Positions 30,858 through 41,340 are shown, counted from the first letter of the stretch. The stretch is 64,000 nt of DNA from Rhynchopus sp. YZ270_cl-10 (GCA_964035575.1 OZ037849.1:248001-312000); one strand, 5' to 3'. Program-made: numbers and translations. Notes: generated by a model from the letters alone, not told the origin.

Positions 30858-32690
30858 TCAGATTCCCTTCCCCACCCCAAAGCCTTCTACTCCGTTGTCC
30901 CTTCCCACAGCAGTCGTGCATGCCAAGGCCACACTCAGAAGCCCACCCTTGACTGTCGAGGGATGCACGTTCAAAGGGCTCCGTTCACAAGGACAACCCT
31001 GTCCAGCCTCTTCAACCGCTGCTGAACCCTGTGCAGCGTCTTCAACCGCTGCTGCAGACACATCGCCTTTCGGGTACTTCCGCACTGCTGTGTTGTAGTT
31101 CTCCCACTTCTTGTTCTTCCCGATCTGGTACATCCATTCTTCAGTCACACGGTCGGCTGCTTCGGTGTTGAGAATAAGCTCGGCAACCACTTCAGGTGTG
31201 TCAGAGGTTGCAGACACTTCCACCTTGCACGGAATCAGGCGCATCTCGTGTTCGCACTCAGCATCGCTGAAGCACACACGGTTGCAGAGCACGTCACAGC
31301 CAAGGATACGTCCTGCACGTTCCATCCCATGCACGTCACGCACAAGTGTCCCCACCATGCTGAAGCGGCGCATCACTTCACACCCCATGTCACCACGCAG
31401 CACCTTCCCAGATGCAACACCTATGTTCACCTGTGACAGCTTCAACCCCCTGAACAGCATCGTTGCTGTGTGCAGTGCTGAGGTGGCGTGGTTTGCACAC
31501 TGCCTTGACGTGTTGAACGAGCAGTGCACCCTGTCACCAACAAACACGTCCACCATCCCACGGTATGACTCTGTTGCCTGCAACGTCTTCAGAAGAAGAG
31601 TTGTGAAGAAGGAGGAGAAGTGTGCACTGTCCTGCTCCACCAGACGCAACGTGTCTTTGATGTTCACCGTCAGCAGAGTCGCCTTCACAGACGTGAGCAC
31701 CAAAGCAACGTGTCGTGCACTTGCAGCAGGCAAGCTTCCATTTGTGGAACCACTCTCAGAAGATGCTGTTTGCTCTGCACAATCTTGTTCTGTACCTGCT
31801 GTACTGGCGTGTTCAGTGCACTCAACTTCGCTGTCTTCATCCACAAGCAGACACGTCAGTGGCAGGTACGCTTTGTACGACCGCAGGTTCTTCTCCAACG
31901 CACGCAGTGCCACCGTCATCCCCTCAGGCAGCTCATGTTCATGCTCCTCCAGCAGCTCCGCCACCTTCTCCACGTCGTATCCTGCCAGGAGTGAGGCAAT
32001 CTCCTGTACAGCGTTGATCGTCCTCTCCATTGATGCCTGCTCCTTCAGGACTTGTCGTGCGAAACCACGTGTCACGATGAAGTCAATCGAAAACACAGAC
32101 ACTGCACTTAATAGTGGAGATGAAGGGAACGGTGTTGGGCACGGCAGCGTCTCACAATCAAACTTCTCCTTCAAGAAATAGAGCCGTCCGAACTCACCCT
32201 CCTGTTCAGGTACCCCGGGGATCTCGAACAGACCAAACCTGAAGCCCTCCTCAACACCAAGCACCAACAACCACATGACAATGAAACACACAAGACCCAG
32301 ACTGTACCGTGTGGGCACCTGCATCACAAGCAGCATGTCGATGATGAGCACGAGGAGAGCCCACTGCGTCGTGAAGAGAGCTCGTGCACTCAAATCCCAC
32401 ATCAGTATTCCTAATGTGGTCATGTACAACGTGCCCACAACTGTCCTTGTTGTCAACGGAACCCTGCACAACACTGCACAGATCGCAATGCTGAGCCCAA
32501 ACATGATCACCATCGTACCTCCCAATATTAACGGCTGGTTAAGCTGTTGGTGCAAATTCAACACCAGGGCAAGTATATTTGCCCACCATCCCACACAGGT
32601 GAAGATGAAGAACTGTGTGCGCAGCTCCTTCTTTTTCATGCTCAGTGTCCCGTCCAAGGAGAGCACGCCATTGAGACACTGCATCCCCAT
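30858..32690 (-). CDS. Array gene 7: six-TM cyclase-homology protein with 10-aa duplication
   Basis: At 610 aa this is the longest member. The extra ten residues come from an in-frame 30-nt tandem duplication near 31020-31050 (SAAAVEDAAQGSAAVEEAGQ). Other distinctive features are SMKKKELR at the N-terminus, loop 1 NLHQQLNQP, loop 3 SARALFTTQW, EIPGVPEQEGEF, linker EHASTAGTEQD and KYPKGD (others KYLKGD). It shares VASGK with gene 6. Confidence 0.8.
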   Translation of the reverse strand: MGMQCLNGVLSLDGTLSMKKKELRTQFFIFTCVGWWANILALVLNLHQQLNQPLILGGTMVIMFGLSIAICAVLCRVPLTTRTVVGTLYMTTLGILMWDLSARALFTTQWALLVLIIDMLLVMQVPTRYSLGLVCFIVMWLLVLGVEEGFRFGLFEIPGVPEQEGEFGRLYFLKEKFDCETLPCPTPFPSSPLLSAVSVFSIDFIVTRGFARQVLKEQASMERTINAVQEIASLLAGYDVEKVAELLEEHEHELPEGMTVALRALEKNLRSYKAYLPLTCLLVDEDSEVECTEHASTAGTEQDCAEQTASSESGSTNGSLPAASARHVALVLTSVKATLLTVNIKDTLRLVEQDSAHFSSFFTTLLLKTLQATESYRGMVDVFVGDRVHCSFNTSRQCANHATSALHTATMLFRGLKLSQVNIGVASGKVLRGDMGCEVMRRFSMVGTLVRDVHGMERAGRILGCDVLCNRVCFSDAECEHEMRLIPCKVEVSATSDTPEVVAELILNTEAADRVTEEWMYQIGKNKKWENYNTAVRKYPKGDVSAAAVEDAAQGSAAVEEAGQGCPCERSPLNVHPSTVKGGLLSVALACTTAVGRDNGVEGFGVGKGI

Positions 32691-33521
32691 CTCCCCTCCC
32701 GTCAGGTACCTGTGTTCTTGTGGAGGGGTGGTTGGAGTGGTTGGGTAAGAAATGATAAAAAGAACTCGAGAGGTTGGGATTTAATACGTATCCACTTGCT
32801 TGGATACAGAAAAAACAGAGACGAAAGGTGGTCTGGGGGAAGAGTGTAATTCTTGAACGCATCCCCACACTCAGTCACACAATTTCCCGAATGTGTATAA
32901 AATGTGCGGGTGAGATGGGGAGCACGGGAGACAAAAGAACGACTAGTGCTTTCTGAAAAAGTTCGGTAGAAATGAACACATGTCATATAAAAAGCAAAAG
33001 AACAGAACTGAAGTCGTCCGTACATTGCTCTCTCGGAGGGAACACACTACGAGACGAAGTCTTGCTTGCACATCACTGAAGACTGACAGAAGGAGTTGTG
33101 GGATGTTGTGAGGAAGACCAAACGATGGGTATTTCTGGTATCTGGTTGGTGCACAACAGATGCTCTATACCCACCGTAGCAATGCTGTTACTCTGCCCTA
33201 CCCTCAAGAACCAGGCGACGCAGTTCTGATTCAGTATGGTGAGAAAAGTTGTTTCAGTATAGAACCTCAATACCCCTCAGGTGTGTGGATCTTGCTCGCG
33301 TCCACCACAAAACCCAAGACCGAAGAAAGGGGCTCAAAAGCTACGCACTCATGAGCAGTGCACACACCTCATTACACACTGTGCGTGCAACAGCTTGCAT
33401 CTATGGAAATAGAGCACAACCACACGCTATGAACACATTCATCAAACGGAGGCTCATGACGTGGCACCACAGCGCTTCCTCACAGTACGCAATAAAACGG
33501 TACAATCGCAGCCTTGCCCAC
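32691..33521. other. Spacer between array genes 7 and 8
   Basis: 33000-33160 is the duplicated 5' flank block. 33150-33521 (AGATGCTCTATACCCACC onward) is nearly identical to 35621-35991, showing that genes 8 and 9 and their 3' spacers duplicated recently. 32760-33000 is unique. No extra gene is seen. Confidence 0.55.
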
Positions 33522-35324
33522 TCAGATTCCCTTCCCCACCCCAAAGCTTTCTACTGGGTTGTCCCTTCCCACAGCAGTCGTGCATGCCAAGGCCACACTC
33601 AGAAGCCCACCCTTGACTGTCGAGGGACGCACGTTCAAAGGGCTCCGTTCACAAGGACAACCCTGTCCAGCATCCTCAACCGCTGCTGCAGACACATCGC
33701 CTTTCAGGTACTTCCGCACTGCTGTGTTGTAGTTCTCCCACTTCTTGTTCTTCCCGATCTGGTACATCCATTCTTCCGTCACACGGTCGGCTGCTTCGGT
33801 GTTGAGAATAAGTTCGGCAACCACTTCAGGTGTGTCAGAGGTTGCAGACACTTCCACCTTGCACGGAATCAGGCGCATCTCGTGTTCACACTCAGCATCG
33901 CTGAAGCACACACGGTTGCAGAGCACGTCACAGCCAAGGATACGTCCTGCACGTTCCATCCCATGCACGTCACGCACAAGTGTCCCCACCATGCTGAAGC
34001 GGCGCATCACTTCACACCCCATGTCACCACGCAGCACCTTCCCAGTTGCAACACCGATGTTCACCTGCGACAGCTTCAACCCTCTGAACAGCATCGTTGC
34101 TGTGTGCAGTGCTGAGGTGGCGTGGTTTGCACACTGCCTTGACGTGTTGAACGAGCAGTGCACCCTGTCACCGACAAACACGTCCACCATCCCACGGTAT
34201 GACTCTGTCGCCTGCAACGTCTTCAGAAGAAGAGTTGTGAAGAAGGAGGAGAAGTGTGCACTGTCCTGCTCCACCAGACGCAACGTGTCTTTGATGTTCA
34301 CCGTCAGCAGAGTCGCCTTCACAGACGTGAGCCCCAAAGCAACGTGTCGTGCACTTGCAGCAGGCAAGCTTCCATTTGTGGAACCACTCTCAGAAGATGC
34401 TGTTTGCTCTGCACAATCTTGTTCTGTACCTTCTGTGCTGACGTGTTCAGTGCACTCAACTTCGCTGTCTTCGTCCACAAGCAGACACGTCAGTGGCAGG
34501 TACGCTTTGTACGACCGCAGGTTCTTCTCCAACGCACGCAGTGCCACCGTCATCCCCTCAGGCAGCTCATGTTCATGCTCCTCCAGCAGCTCCGCCACCT
34601 TCTCCACGTCGTACCTTGCCAGGAGTGAGGCAATCTCCTGCACGGCGTTGATCGTCCGCTCCATTGATGCTTGCTCCTTCAGCACCTCATGTGCGAAACC
34701 ACGTGTCACGATGAAGTCAATCACAAACACAGACAACGCCAGTAAGAGGGGAGACGAAGGGAACGTTGTTGCGCACGGCAGCGTCTCACAGACAAACCTA
34801 TCCTTGAAGGAATACTTCCGTCCGAACTCACCCTCTTGTGTCGGCAACCCTGGGATGTCGAACAGACCAAACCTGAAGCCCTCCTCAACACCAAGCACCA
34901 ACAACCACATGACAATCAAGCAGACAAGACCCAGACTGTACCGTGTGGGCACCTGCATCACAAGCAGCATGTCGATGATGAGCACGAGGAGAGGCCACCG
35001 TACTAACGATAGTGTACGTGAATTCAAATCCCACATCAGTACCCCAAATGCCATCATGTACAACGTGCCCACCACCACCCTTGTTGTCAACGGAACCCTG
35101 CACAGCACTGCACAGATCGCAATGCCGAGCCCAAGCTGGAGCATCAGTGTTCCTGCGAAGTTGATGGGCGTGGTTTTATGTGTCTCAAAGTTGAACACCA
35201 GATCAAGTGCACTAGCACACCATCCCACACAGGCAAAGATGAAGAACTGTGTGCGCAACTCCTTCTTTTTCCTGCTCAGTGTCCCGTCCAAGGAGAGCAC
35301 GCCATTGAGACACTGCATCCCCAT
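33522..35324 (-). CDS. Array gene 8: six-TM cyclase-homology protein
   Basis: The product has 600 aa. Distinctive regions are loop 1 NFETHKTTP, loop 3 NSRTLSLVRW, loop 5 GLPTQEGEFGRKYSFKDRF with CETLPCATTFPSSP, and AHEVLKEQ after TM6. It shares NVRPSTVKGG and VESFG near the C-terminus only with gene 9, so these two are the youngest pair by their 3' ends. Their loops and linkers nonetheless differ. Confidence 0.8.
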   Translation of the reverse strand: MGMQCLNGVLSLDGTLSRKKKELRTQFFIFACVGWCASALDLVFNFETHKTTPINFAGTLMLQLGLGIAICAVLCRVPLTTRVVVGTLYMMAFGVLMWDLNSRTLSLVRWPLLVLIIDMLLVMQVPTRYSLGLVCLIVMWLLVLGVEEGFRFGLFDIPGLPTQEGEFGRKYSFKDRFVCETLPCATTFPSSPLLLALSVFVIDFIVTRGFAHEVLKEQASMERTINAVQEIASLLARYDVEKVAELLEEHEHELPEGMTVALRALEKNLRSYKAYLPLTCLLVDEDSEVECTEHVSTEGTEQDCAEQTASSESGSTNGSLPAASARHVALGLTSVKATLLTVNIKDTLRLVEQDSAHFSSFFTTLLLKTLQATESYRGMVDVFVGDRVHCSFNTSRQCANHATSALHTATMLFRGLKLSQVNIGVATGKVLRGDMGCEVMRRFSMVGTLVRDVHGMERAGRILGCDVLCNRVCFSDAECEHEMRLIPCKVEVSATSDTPEVVAELILNTEAADRVTEEWMYQIGKNKKWENYNTAVRKYLKGDVSAAAVEDAGQGCPCERSPLNVRPSTVKGGLLSVALACTTAVGRDNPVESFGVGKGI

Positions 35325-35992
35325 CTCCCCTCCCGTCAGGTACCTGTGTTCTTGTGGAGTGGTTGGGTAAGAAATAATGAAGAGAATTCAAGTGGTTGAA
35401 AAATAAAAGAATAGACTGTGGTGGGTCGATATTGACAGGTTGTTGACAGTTGACTGGTTTTCCACAGCACCAACAGAACTGAAGCTGCCCGCACGTTGCT
35501 CTTTCGGAGGGGACACACTGCGAGACGAAGTCTTGCTTGCACATCACGAAAGATTGCCAGAAGGAGTTGTGGGATGTTGTGAGGAAGACCAAACGATGGG
35601 AATGACCGGTATGTGGATGTCGCACAACAGATGCTCTAGACCCACCATAGCAATGCTGTTACTCTTCCCTACCCTCAAGAACTAGGCGACACAGTTCTGA
35701 TTCAATATGGTGAGAAAAGTTGTTTCAGTATAGAACCTCAATACCCCTCAGGTGTGTGGATCTTGCTCGCGTCCACCACAAAACCCAAGACCGAAGAAAG
35801 GGGCTCAAAAGCTACGCACTCATGAGCAGTGCACACACCTCATTACACACTGTGCGTGCAACAGCTTGCATCTATGGAAATAGAGCACAACCACACGCTA
35901 TGAACACATTCATCAAACGGAGGCTCATGACGTGGCACCACAGCGCTTCCTCACAGTACGCAATAAAACGGTACAATCGCAGCCTTGCCCAC

Positions 35993-37786
35993 TCAGATTC
36001 CCTTCCCCACCCCAAAGCTTTCTACTGGGTTGTCCCTTCCCACAGCAGTCGTGCATGCCAAGGCCACACTCAGAAGCCCACCCTTGACTGTCGAGGGACG
36101 CACGTTCAAAGGGCTCCGTTCACAAGGACAACCCTGTCCAGCATCTTCAACCGCTGCTGCAGACACATCGCCTTTCAGGTACTTCCGCACTGCTGTGTTG
36201 TAGTTCTCCCACTTCTTGTTCTTCCCGATCTGGTACATCCATTCTTCCGTCACACGGTCGGCTTCTTTGTTGCCAGGCAAAAGCTCGGCAACCACTTCAG
36301 ATGTGTCAGAGGTTGCAGACACTTCCACCTTGCACGGAATCAGGCGCATCTCGTGTTCACACTCAGCATCGCTGAAGCACACACGGTTGCAGAGCACGTC
36401 ACAGCCAAGGATACGTCCTGCACGTTCCATCCCATGCACGTCACGCACAAGTGTGCCCACCATGCTGAAGCGGCGCATTACAGCACACCCCATGTCACCA
36501 CGCAGCACCTTCCCAGTTGCAACACCGATGTTCACCTGCGACAGCTTCAACCCCCTCAACAGCATCGTTGCTGTGTGCAGTGCTGAGGTGGCGTGGTTTG
36601 CACACTGCCTTGACGTGTTGAACGAGCAGTGCACCCTGTCACCCACAAACACGTCCACCATCCCACGGTATGACTCTGTTGCCTGCAACGTCTTCAGAAG
36701 AAGAGTTGTGAAGAAGGAGGAGAAGTGTGCACTGTCCTGCTCCACCAGACGCAACGTGTCTTTGATGTTCACCGTCAGCAGAGTCGCCTTCACAGACGTG
36801 AGCACCAAAGCAACGTGTCGCACACTAACAGCAGGCAAGCTTACATTTGTGGAACTACTCTCAAAAGATGCTGTTTGCTCTGCAAAGTCATCTTCTAAAC
36901 CGACGTGTTCAGTGCACTCAACTTCGCTGTCCTCGTCCACAAGCAGACACGTCAGTGGCAGGTACGCTTTGTACGACCGCAGGTTCTTCTCCAACGCACG
37001 CAGTGCCACCGTCATCCCCTCAGGCAGCTCATGTTCATGCTCCTCCAGCAGCTCCGCCACCTTCTCCACGTCGTATCCTGCCAGGAGTGAGGCAATCTCC
37101 TGCACAGCGTTGATCGTCCGCTCCATTGATGCCTGCTCCTTCAGGACTTCACGTGCGAAACCACGTGTCACGATGAAGTCAATCGAAAACACAGACAACG
37201 CCATTAAGAGGGGTGACGAAGGGAACGTTGTTCGGCACGGCAGCGTTTCACAGTCAAACTTCTCCTTCAAGTAATACAGTCGTCCGAAGTCACCCTCCTG
37301 CTCTGCCAGCCCGGGGATCTCGAACAGACCAAACCTGAAGCTCTCCTCAAGACCAAGCAGCAACAACCACATGACAATGAAACACACAAGACCCAGACTG
37401 GACACCTTGGGCACCTGCATCACAAGCAGCATGTCGATGATGAGCACGAGGAGAGGCCACCGTACTACTGATAGTGTACGTCCATTTAAATCCCACATCA
37501 GTACCCCAAATGCCATCATGTACAACGTGCCCACCACCACCCTTGTTGTCAACGGAACCCTGCACAACACTGCACAGATCACAATGCCGAGCCCAAGCAT
37601 GACCACCAGTGTTCCTGCCAAGTCGATGGGGATGATTTTATGAGCATCAAAGTTGAACACCAGATCAAGTACACCAGCCCACCATCCCACACAGGCAAAG
37701 ATGAAGAACTGTGTGCGCATCTCCTTCTTTTTCCTGCTCAGTGTCCCGTCCAAGGAGAGCACGCCATTGAGACACTGCATCCCCAT
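35993..37786 (-). CDS. Array gene 9: six-TM cyclase-homology protein
   Basis: The product has 597 aa from MGMQ; the frame is open 34 codons further upstream to 37888 but that is leader sequence. Distinctive regions are loop 1 NFDAHKIIP, loop 3 NGRTLSVVRW, and CETLPCRTTFPSSP. Linker EHVGLEDD combines the EHV- start of one linker class with the -GLEDD end of the other, a sign of recombination. It has LLPGNKEADRVTEEW and VSVRHVAL. It is the upstream-most array member seen. Confidence 0.8.
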   Translation of the reverse strand: MGMQCLNGVLSLDGTLSRKKKEMRTQFFIFACVGWWAGVLDLVFNFDAHKIIPIDLAGTLVVMLGLGIVICAVLCRVPLTTRVVVGTLYMMAFGVLMWDLNGRTLSVVRWPLLVLIIDMLLVMQVPKVSSLGLVCFIVMWLLLLGLEESFRFGLFEIPGLAEQEGDFGRLYYLKEKFDCETLPCRTTFPSSPLLMALSVFSIDFIVTRGFAREVLKEQASMERTINAVQEIASLLAGYDVEKVAELLEEHEHELPEGMTVALRALEKNLRSYKAYLPLTCLLVDEDSEVECTEHVGLEDDFAEQTASFESSSTNVSLPAVSVRHVALVLTSVKATLLTVNIKDTLRLVEQDSAHFSSFFTTLLLKTLQATESYRGMVDVFVGDRVHCSFNTSRQCANHATSALHTATMLLRGLKLSQVNIGVATGKVLRGDMGCAVMRRFSMVGTLVRDVHGMERAGRILGCDVLCNRVCFSDAECEHEMRLIPCKVEVSATSDTSEVVAELLPGNKEADRVTEEWMYQIGKNKKWENYNTAVRKYLKGDVSAAAVEDAGQGCPCERSPLNVRPSTVKGGLLSVALACTTAVGRDNPVESFGVGKGI

Positions 37787-37819
37787 CTCCCCTCCCGTCA
37801 GGTCCCTGTGTTCTTGTGG

Positions 37820-38100
37820 AGGGGTGGTTGGAAAATATAAGAACAGAACTGAAGTTGCCCGCACGATACTCTTTCGGAGGGGACACACTGCGAGTGGTTG
37901 GCGAAGTACTGAGAAGAGAACTCAAGCTGCCCATATCGTACTTTTTGGAGGGGACACACTGCGAGACGAAGTCTTGCTTGCACATCACTGAAGACTGCCG
38001 GAAGGAGTCGTGGGGATTTAGACTACATGAAATACTGTTGTTGAGGGGTTGGGCGGGGAAAACATCAAAACATTTTTGTTTTTGTTGTATCGACAACAGC
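37820..38100. repeat. 5' flank of gene 9 with internally doubled motif
   Basis: GAGGGGACACACTGCGAG occurs twice (37878 and 37951), each preceded by a CTGCCC/TTGCCC and TACT segment. The doubling suggests a local tandem duplication of the candidate promoter/leader block. Confidence 0.5.
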
Positions 38101-38280
38101 TTTTAAAAAGAAAATGTGTCGTGGTCATTGTCTCTCTTCGTTTTTTTTTTTATAATATAGTCCCGAACCTCTCCGAACGGAGTTCTGTACACAAAGTAAC
38201 CCCAACACAAGGTTAATTTAAAAAAAAAAATCACCTCCCCACCCAGATTTCCAACCATCGGTTACAAAAAAAATACAGAA

Positions 38281-39900
38281 TTAAGTGTCACAAATGCCTT
38301 GTAGTGATCCTGAAGCGATGTTATGCAGCACAACGTTGTTGTAATGCGCCTGGTCTGACGAGGTATGCCCTAGAGGCGCCGACATGTCAAATGCTTCCAC
38401 GACACGTAGCTTCCCTGAGCTCTGTGTTTGCTGCAGCTTCTGCAGTCCCTTCCGCGCTGCGTTGTTGAAGAGAAGCAGCCGAAGGTCCGTTCTCCAGTCC
38501 ATGACGCCTACAGGGAAGCCTGTTTGTGTATCAGGGTATTTCGGTGCCATAACCCAGACCACGGTCTTCCCTTTCCCCATCATCTGCGAGACGCACCCTA
38601 GTCTCTCCTTCAAGGTGCTCTCAAACCTTTTGAAACTCCAGTGTTTTCGAGACGCAGGGTGCTGTCCAAACCCGAGAATGACAACCCCATGCGCACCCCC
38701 AATCGCTTTATGGCACGCACCCAGGTAAGGATCGTCCACAAACTCAGTCTGAAGCGCGCCAAAACGGTGTTTGTGGCTTCCCTTAACGTTTTCAACACAG
38801 AGCTTGCTTTCGGGAAAGAGATACTGATCTTTGTGAGAAGGTGACGAGATATTCCGCACACAAGCCTCCCCACCACCCTTGAGAATATTAACCAACCCAA
38901 AGTACAGTGCTCGCAGCTGCGAATCCCCTGTAACAAAAGCGTTCATGCCACGCCGTGCCTTTGCCTTAAAGTCGGTGATACACTGGTCAACACCGTTTTC
39001 CACTCTTCCAGAACCCTGAATTTCCTCCCAATAATATTCAGGATGCGCCTGTCTCGTCCAATTAAACACGATAGGCTTACGAACAATCTTTTTGACTCTA
39101 ACCTTTGTGTATAACACCCCATCCGGTTTCACCGCCCAGCGTGAAGTAGGGAAGGCGAAAAGACCTTCAGGTGAATTAGCGGATGGGGTATGGTCGGTGC
39201 CGTCGCACATAACAAATTGGTCGGAGGGAGGGGTGAGCTGGCCAAAATGCCATGCGGTCTGTTCAGTTTCAGACCGTGCCTGCTCTCCGTGGGGGAGTAC
39301 CGGGGTCTTTAGAAGAGGGGGCCAAATATTCTTTGTTTCATCAATTGCTTCGTAGTTTTGATAGAGAAGCTCTACGGCAAGATAGTGTGGGCCCTTTCCA
39401 AGGAGGTGCACCTCTCCTGTGGAGTAGCCGCATTTCCCTTGATAGTGTAGCTCCCGTTGTGCAACTCCGCTCTCAGATTTGAAGAGAAGGCGATAATGAT
39501 CGGGTCCCAGCCTGCGTTTCACCCAATCATCAAATTCCAGATCCTCGGAAATCTTTCTGTCAGAAATGGGGGTAAGACAGTCTCGCGAGACAGAGAGATT
39601 CCCAGAACACCTTTTTGCATCCCAACAGAGTGTTGCGGAAAACCCTTTGGTAGTTTGCAAGACACGGCAGGGGGTGTTTGGGGTTGGTTTTTCATCCGGT
39701 GTGTCGGTGTGGTGGTGTTGTTGTTGTGTTTGATCCCCCTTTATCCGCTCCGGTCCCGTAGTGTGTTCCACCTCTTCCTCACCCCCAAATCCAAAAGAGA
39801 GATAAACCGCAAAGAGAAAAAGAAACGCTACACCACCAAGAAGCTTCCTACCACGCCCTGTACGATGTCGTGTAGGGGATGGGGCAGTATCGGGGCTCAT
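38281..39900 (-). CDS. Type II membrane PC-esterase/NXPE-like protein
   Basis: The protein has 539 aa. A basic N-terminus (RHRTGRGRKLL) precedes one hydrophobic helix (about 20-38), which fits a signal anchor and a Golgi/ER-lumen or surface catalytic domain. The luminal part has paired Cys-rich segments and NxS/T sites at N100, N280 and N350. GDSQLR (325-330) matches the catalytic Ser block of PC-esterase/TBL/NXPE proteins. GFGQHPAS (410-417) fits the central block and SSDQAHYN (514-521) the DxxH block with the Asp-His pair. Members of this SGNH-like clan transfer or remove acetyl groups on glycans; that role is inferred here. The start is the first Met of the frame, 494 bp from gene 9. The gene looks intact and single-copy here. 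Confidence 0.75.
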   Translation of the reverse strand: MSPDTAPSPTRHRTGRGRKLLGGVAFLFLFAVYLSFGFGGEEEVEHTTGPERIKGDQTQQQHHHTDTPDEKPTPNTPCRVLQTTKGFSATLCWDAKRCSGNLSVSRDCLTPISDRKISEDLEFDDWVKRRLGPDHYRLLFKSESGVAQRELHYQGKCGYSTGEVHLLGKGPHYLAVELLYQNYEAIDETKNIWPPLLKTPVLPHGEQARSETEQTAWHFGQLTPPSDQFVMCDGTDHTPSANSPEGLFAFPTSRWAVKPDGVLYTKVRVKKIVRKPIVFNWTRQAHPEYYWEEIQGSGRVENGVDQCITDFKAKARRGMNAFVTGDSQLRALYFGLVNILKGGGEACVRNISSPSHKDQYLFPESKLCVENVKGSHKHRFGALQTEFVDDPYLGACHKAIGGAHGVVILGFGQHPASRKHWSFKRFESTLKERLGCVSQMMGKGKTVVWVMAPKYPDTQTGFPVGVMDWRTDLRLLLFNNAARKGLQKLQQTQSSGKLRVVEAFDMSAPLGHTSSDQAHYNNVVLHNIASGSLQGICDT

Positions 39901-41340
39901 ATTATGAAAAAAATTGTTTTGTAATTTTAAAAAAATGTCTGGAGGGGATGATGGACCCTGGAGAGGGGGAGGAGGTGTAATAGAAATTGCATTTTAAAGA
40001 TAAGCGAAGGAAAGCAGCCGTCAGTCATTTTGACGCTCTTCTGCACACACTCTGCGCTGTGACGGCACCGTTAACTCTCTTGCTTTCTCTACCTGCGCTG
40101 ACATCGTGGTGGTTGCCAGCACCGCTGGGGTCTACATCTTCAGCACAACTTCCAGAGAATGTGTCCGCCACATCAGCTGGTGTTTCGAGGTGCTGGTGTC
40201 CGTGTGCACGATGAGCGATCCTCCGCACCTCCACGTTGACCCTGCAGGAGCTAGCAAATGGTGGTGTGGCTGACGACCCCAAAATAGCACAAAAATAGCA
40301 TCCCCCCCTTCAGCCACACCAAATTGGGCTAGAATTTGATGTAAAAAATAGAAAAAAAGGTGGGTTGGGGGGAAGTCTGTTTTTTGTTAATTAAGAGCGG
40401 TGCTGGGGGGGGATGGGGGGTTTACTCAATGTTTAAAATACCTTTGTATTTGAGCGGGGGAGGGGGGGAAAGCAGATTTTCTTCTTTTTTTGCTTTAAAA
40501 AACAACAACAACAACAAATGGGCGGGCATCTTCCGTCTGTTCTCCTATTTGTAAAGAGCCTGATATGCAAAAAACAATAGAGAGGAAAAAACGTTTTCAA
40601 GCCGCGTCTGCAAACTCTCCATAAAGGAGACAGAGGGGACGAATCAAGAGAAACACAACACGTGTTTCAAAAAAAGAGGGGGGTAAAAAAGAAAAAAGAA
40701 GAGAAAAAAATGGGGGGAGGGTAATGTTACGTTAGTTAAACGCAGGTTCGGAACGCCCCTGCATTGTGATTGGCCCCTTTTTCCCTTTCTCAAAACATTT
40801 GGTTTTTCCTTCTATGGTCTGGAGGAAAATGATTTGCGTACGTTGGGCCAAAAAAAAAAAAAAAAAAAGGGAAAAAAAAAAGGTTTATAGATGACCCTAA
40901 GCCTCTCTCTTAGATTACTTAATGTTTTTGAACATTGGTTATTCATCAATCTTTTTCTAAGCTTCTCCTGCTTAGTCACCTAGGGAAAAAAATGGGGGAG
41001 AAAAAAGAAAGAGGGGGGCGGGGGGGAAACGTTAAAAGTGTAAAACGCCTCTAGAACACAGAATAGACTGAGAAGAGTTTTGCTTTGATTATAGGCTACC
41101 ATCAGATAAGATAGTAGTCATTTTTCTTCTTCACAGGAACTCCTTAGACAGACACAGAGGCATTGGCTGAGAAGAATAAAAGGGGCAGGGGTGAAAGGGG
41201 GGGAAAAAAACAAAGATAAGACTTAGTAGAAAGTGCAAAACACCCTCACCCCTTCATCGGCGGATGCAGAGAGCACTAAAAACTCTCCCTCTTTTCCTTG
41301 AAAACTACTTCGTTAGATTGGTGTTGAGGATATATTATTT
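39901..41340. other. Gene-poor DNA upstream of the esterase gene
   Basis: A GC-richer part at 39990-40280 has short overlapping frames (for example 40025-40282 minus, 85 aa) without recognisable features. 40320-41340 is G-rich and A-rich low-complexity DNA. A TAAGCTTCTCCTGCTTAGTC motif at 40959 recurs in related form at 61086 and 62390. The short piece 41031-41060 matches the end of the SINE-like family. Confidence 0.45.

Noticed and set aside
33745-35370. Long plus-strand ORFs (352-541 codons) antisense to every cyclase-array gene
   Set aside because: They mirror the minus-strand genes, consist of Ser/Cys-rich shadow translation, and their ends vary with spacer differences. The minus frames have membrane helices and a recognised domain.
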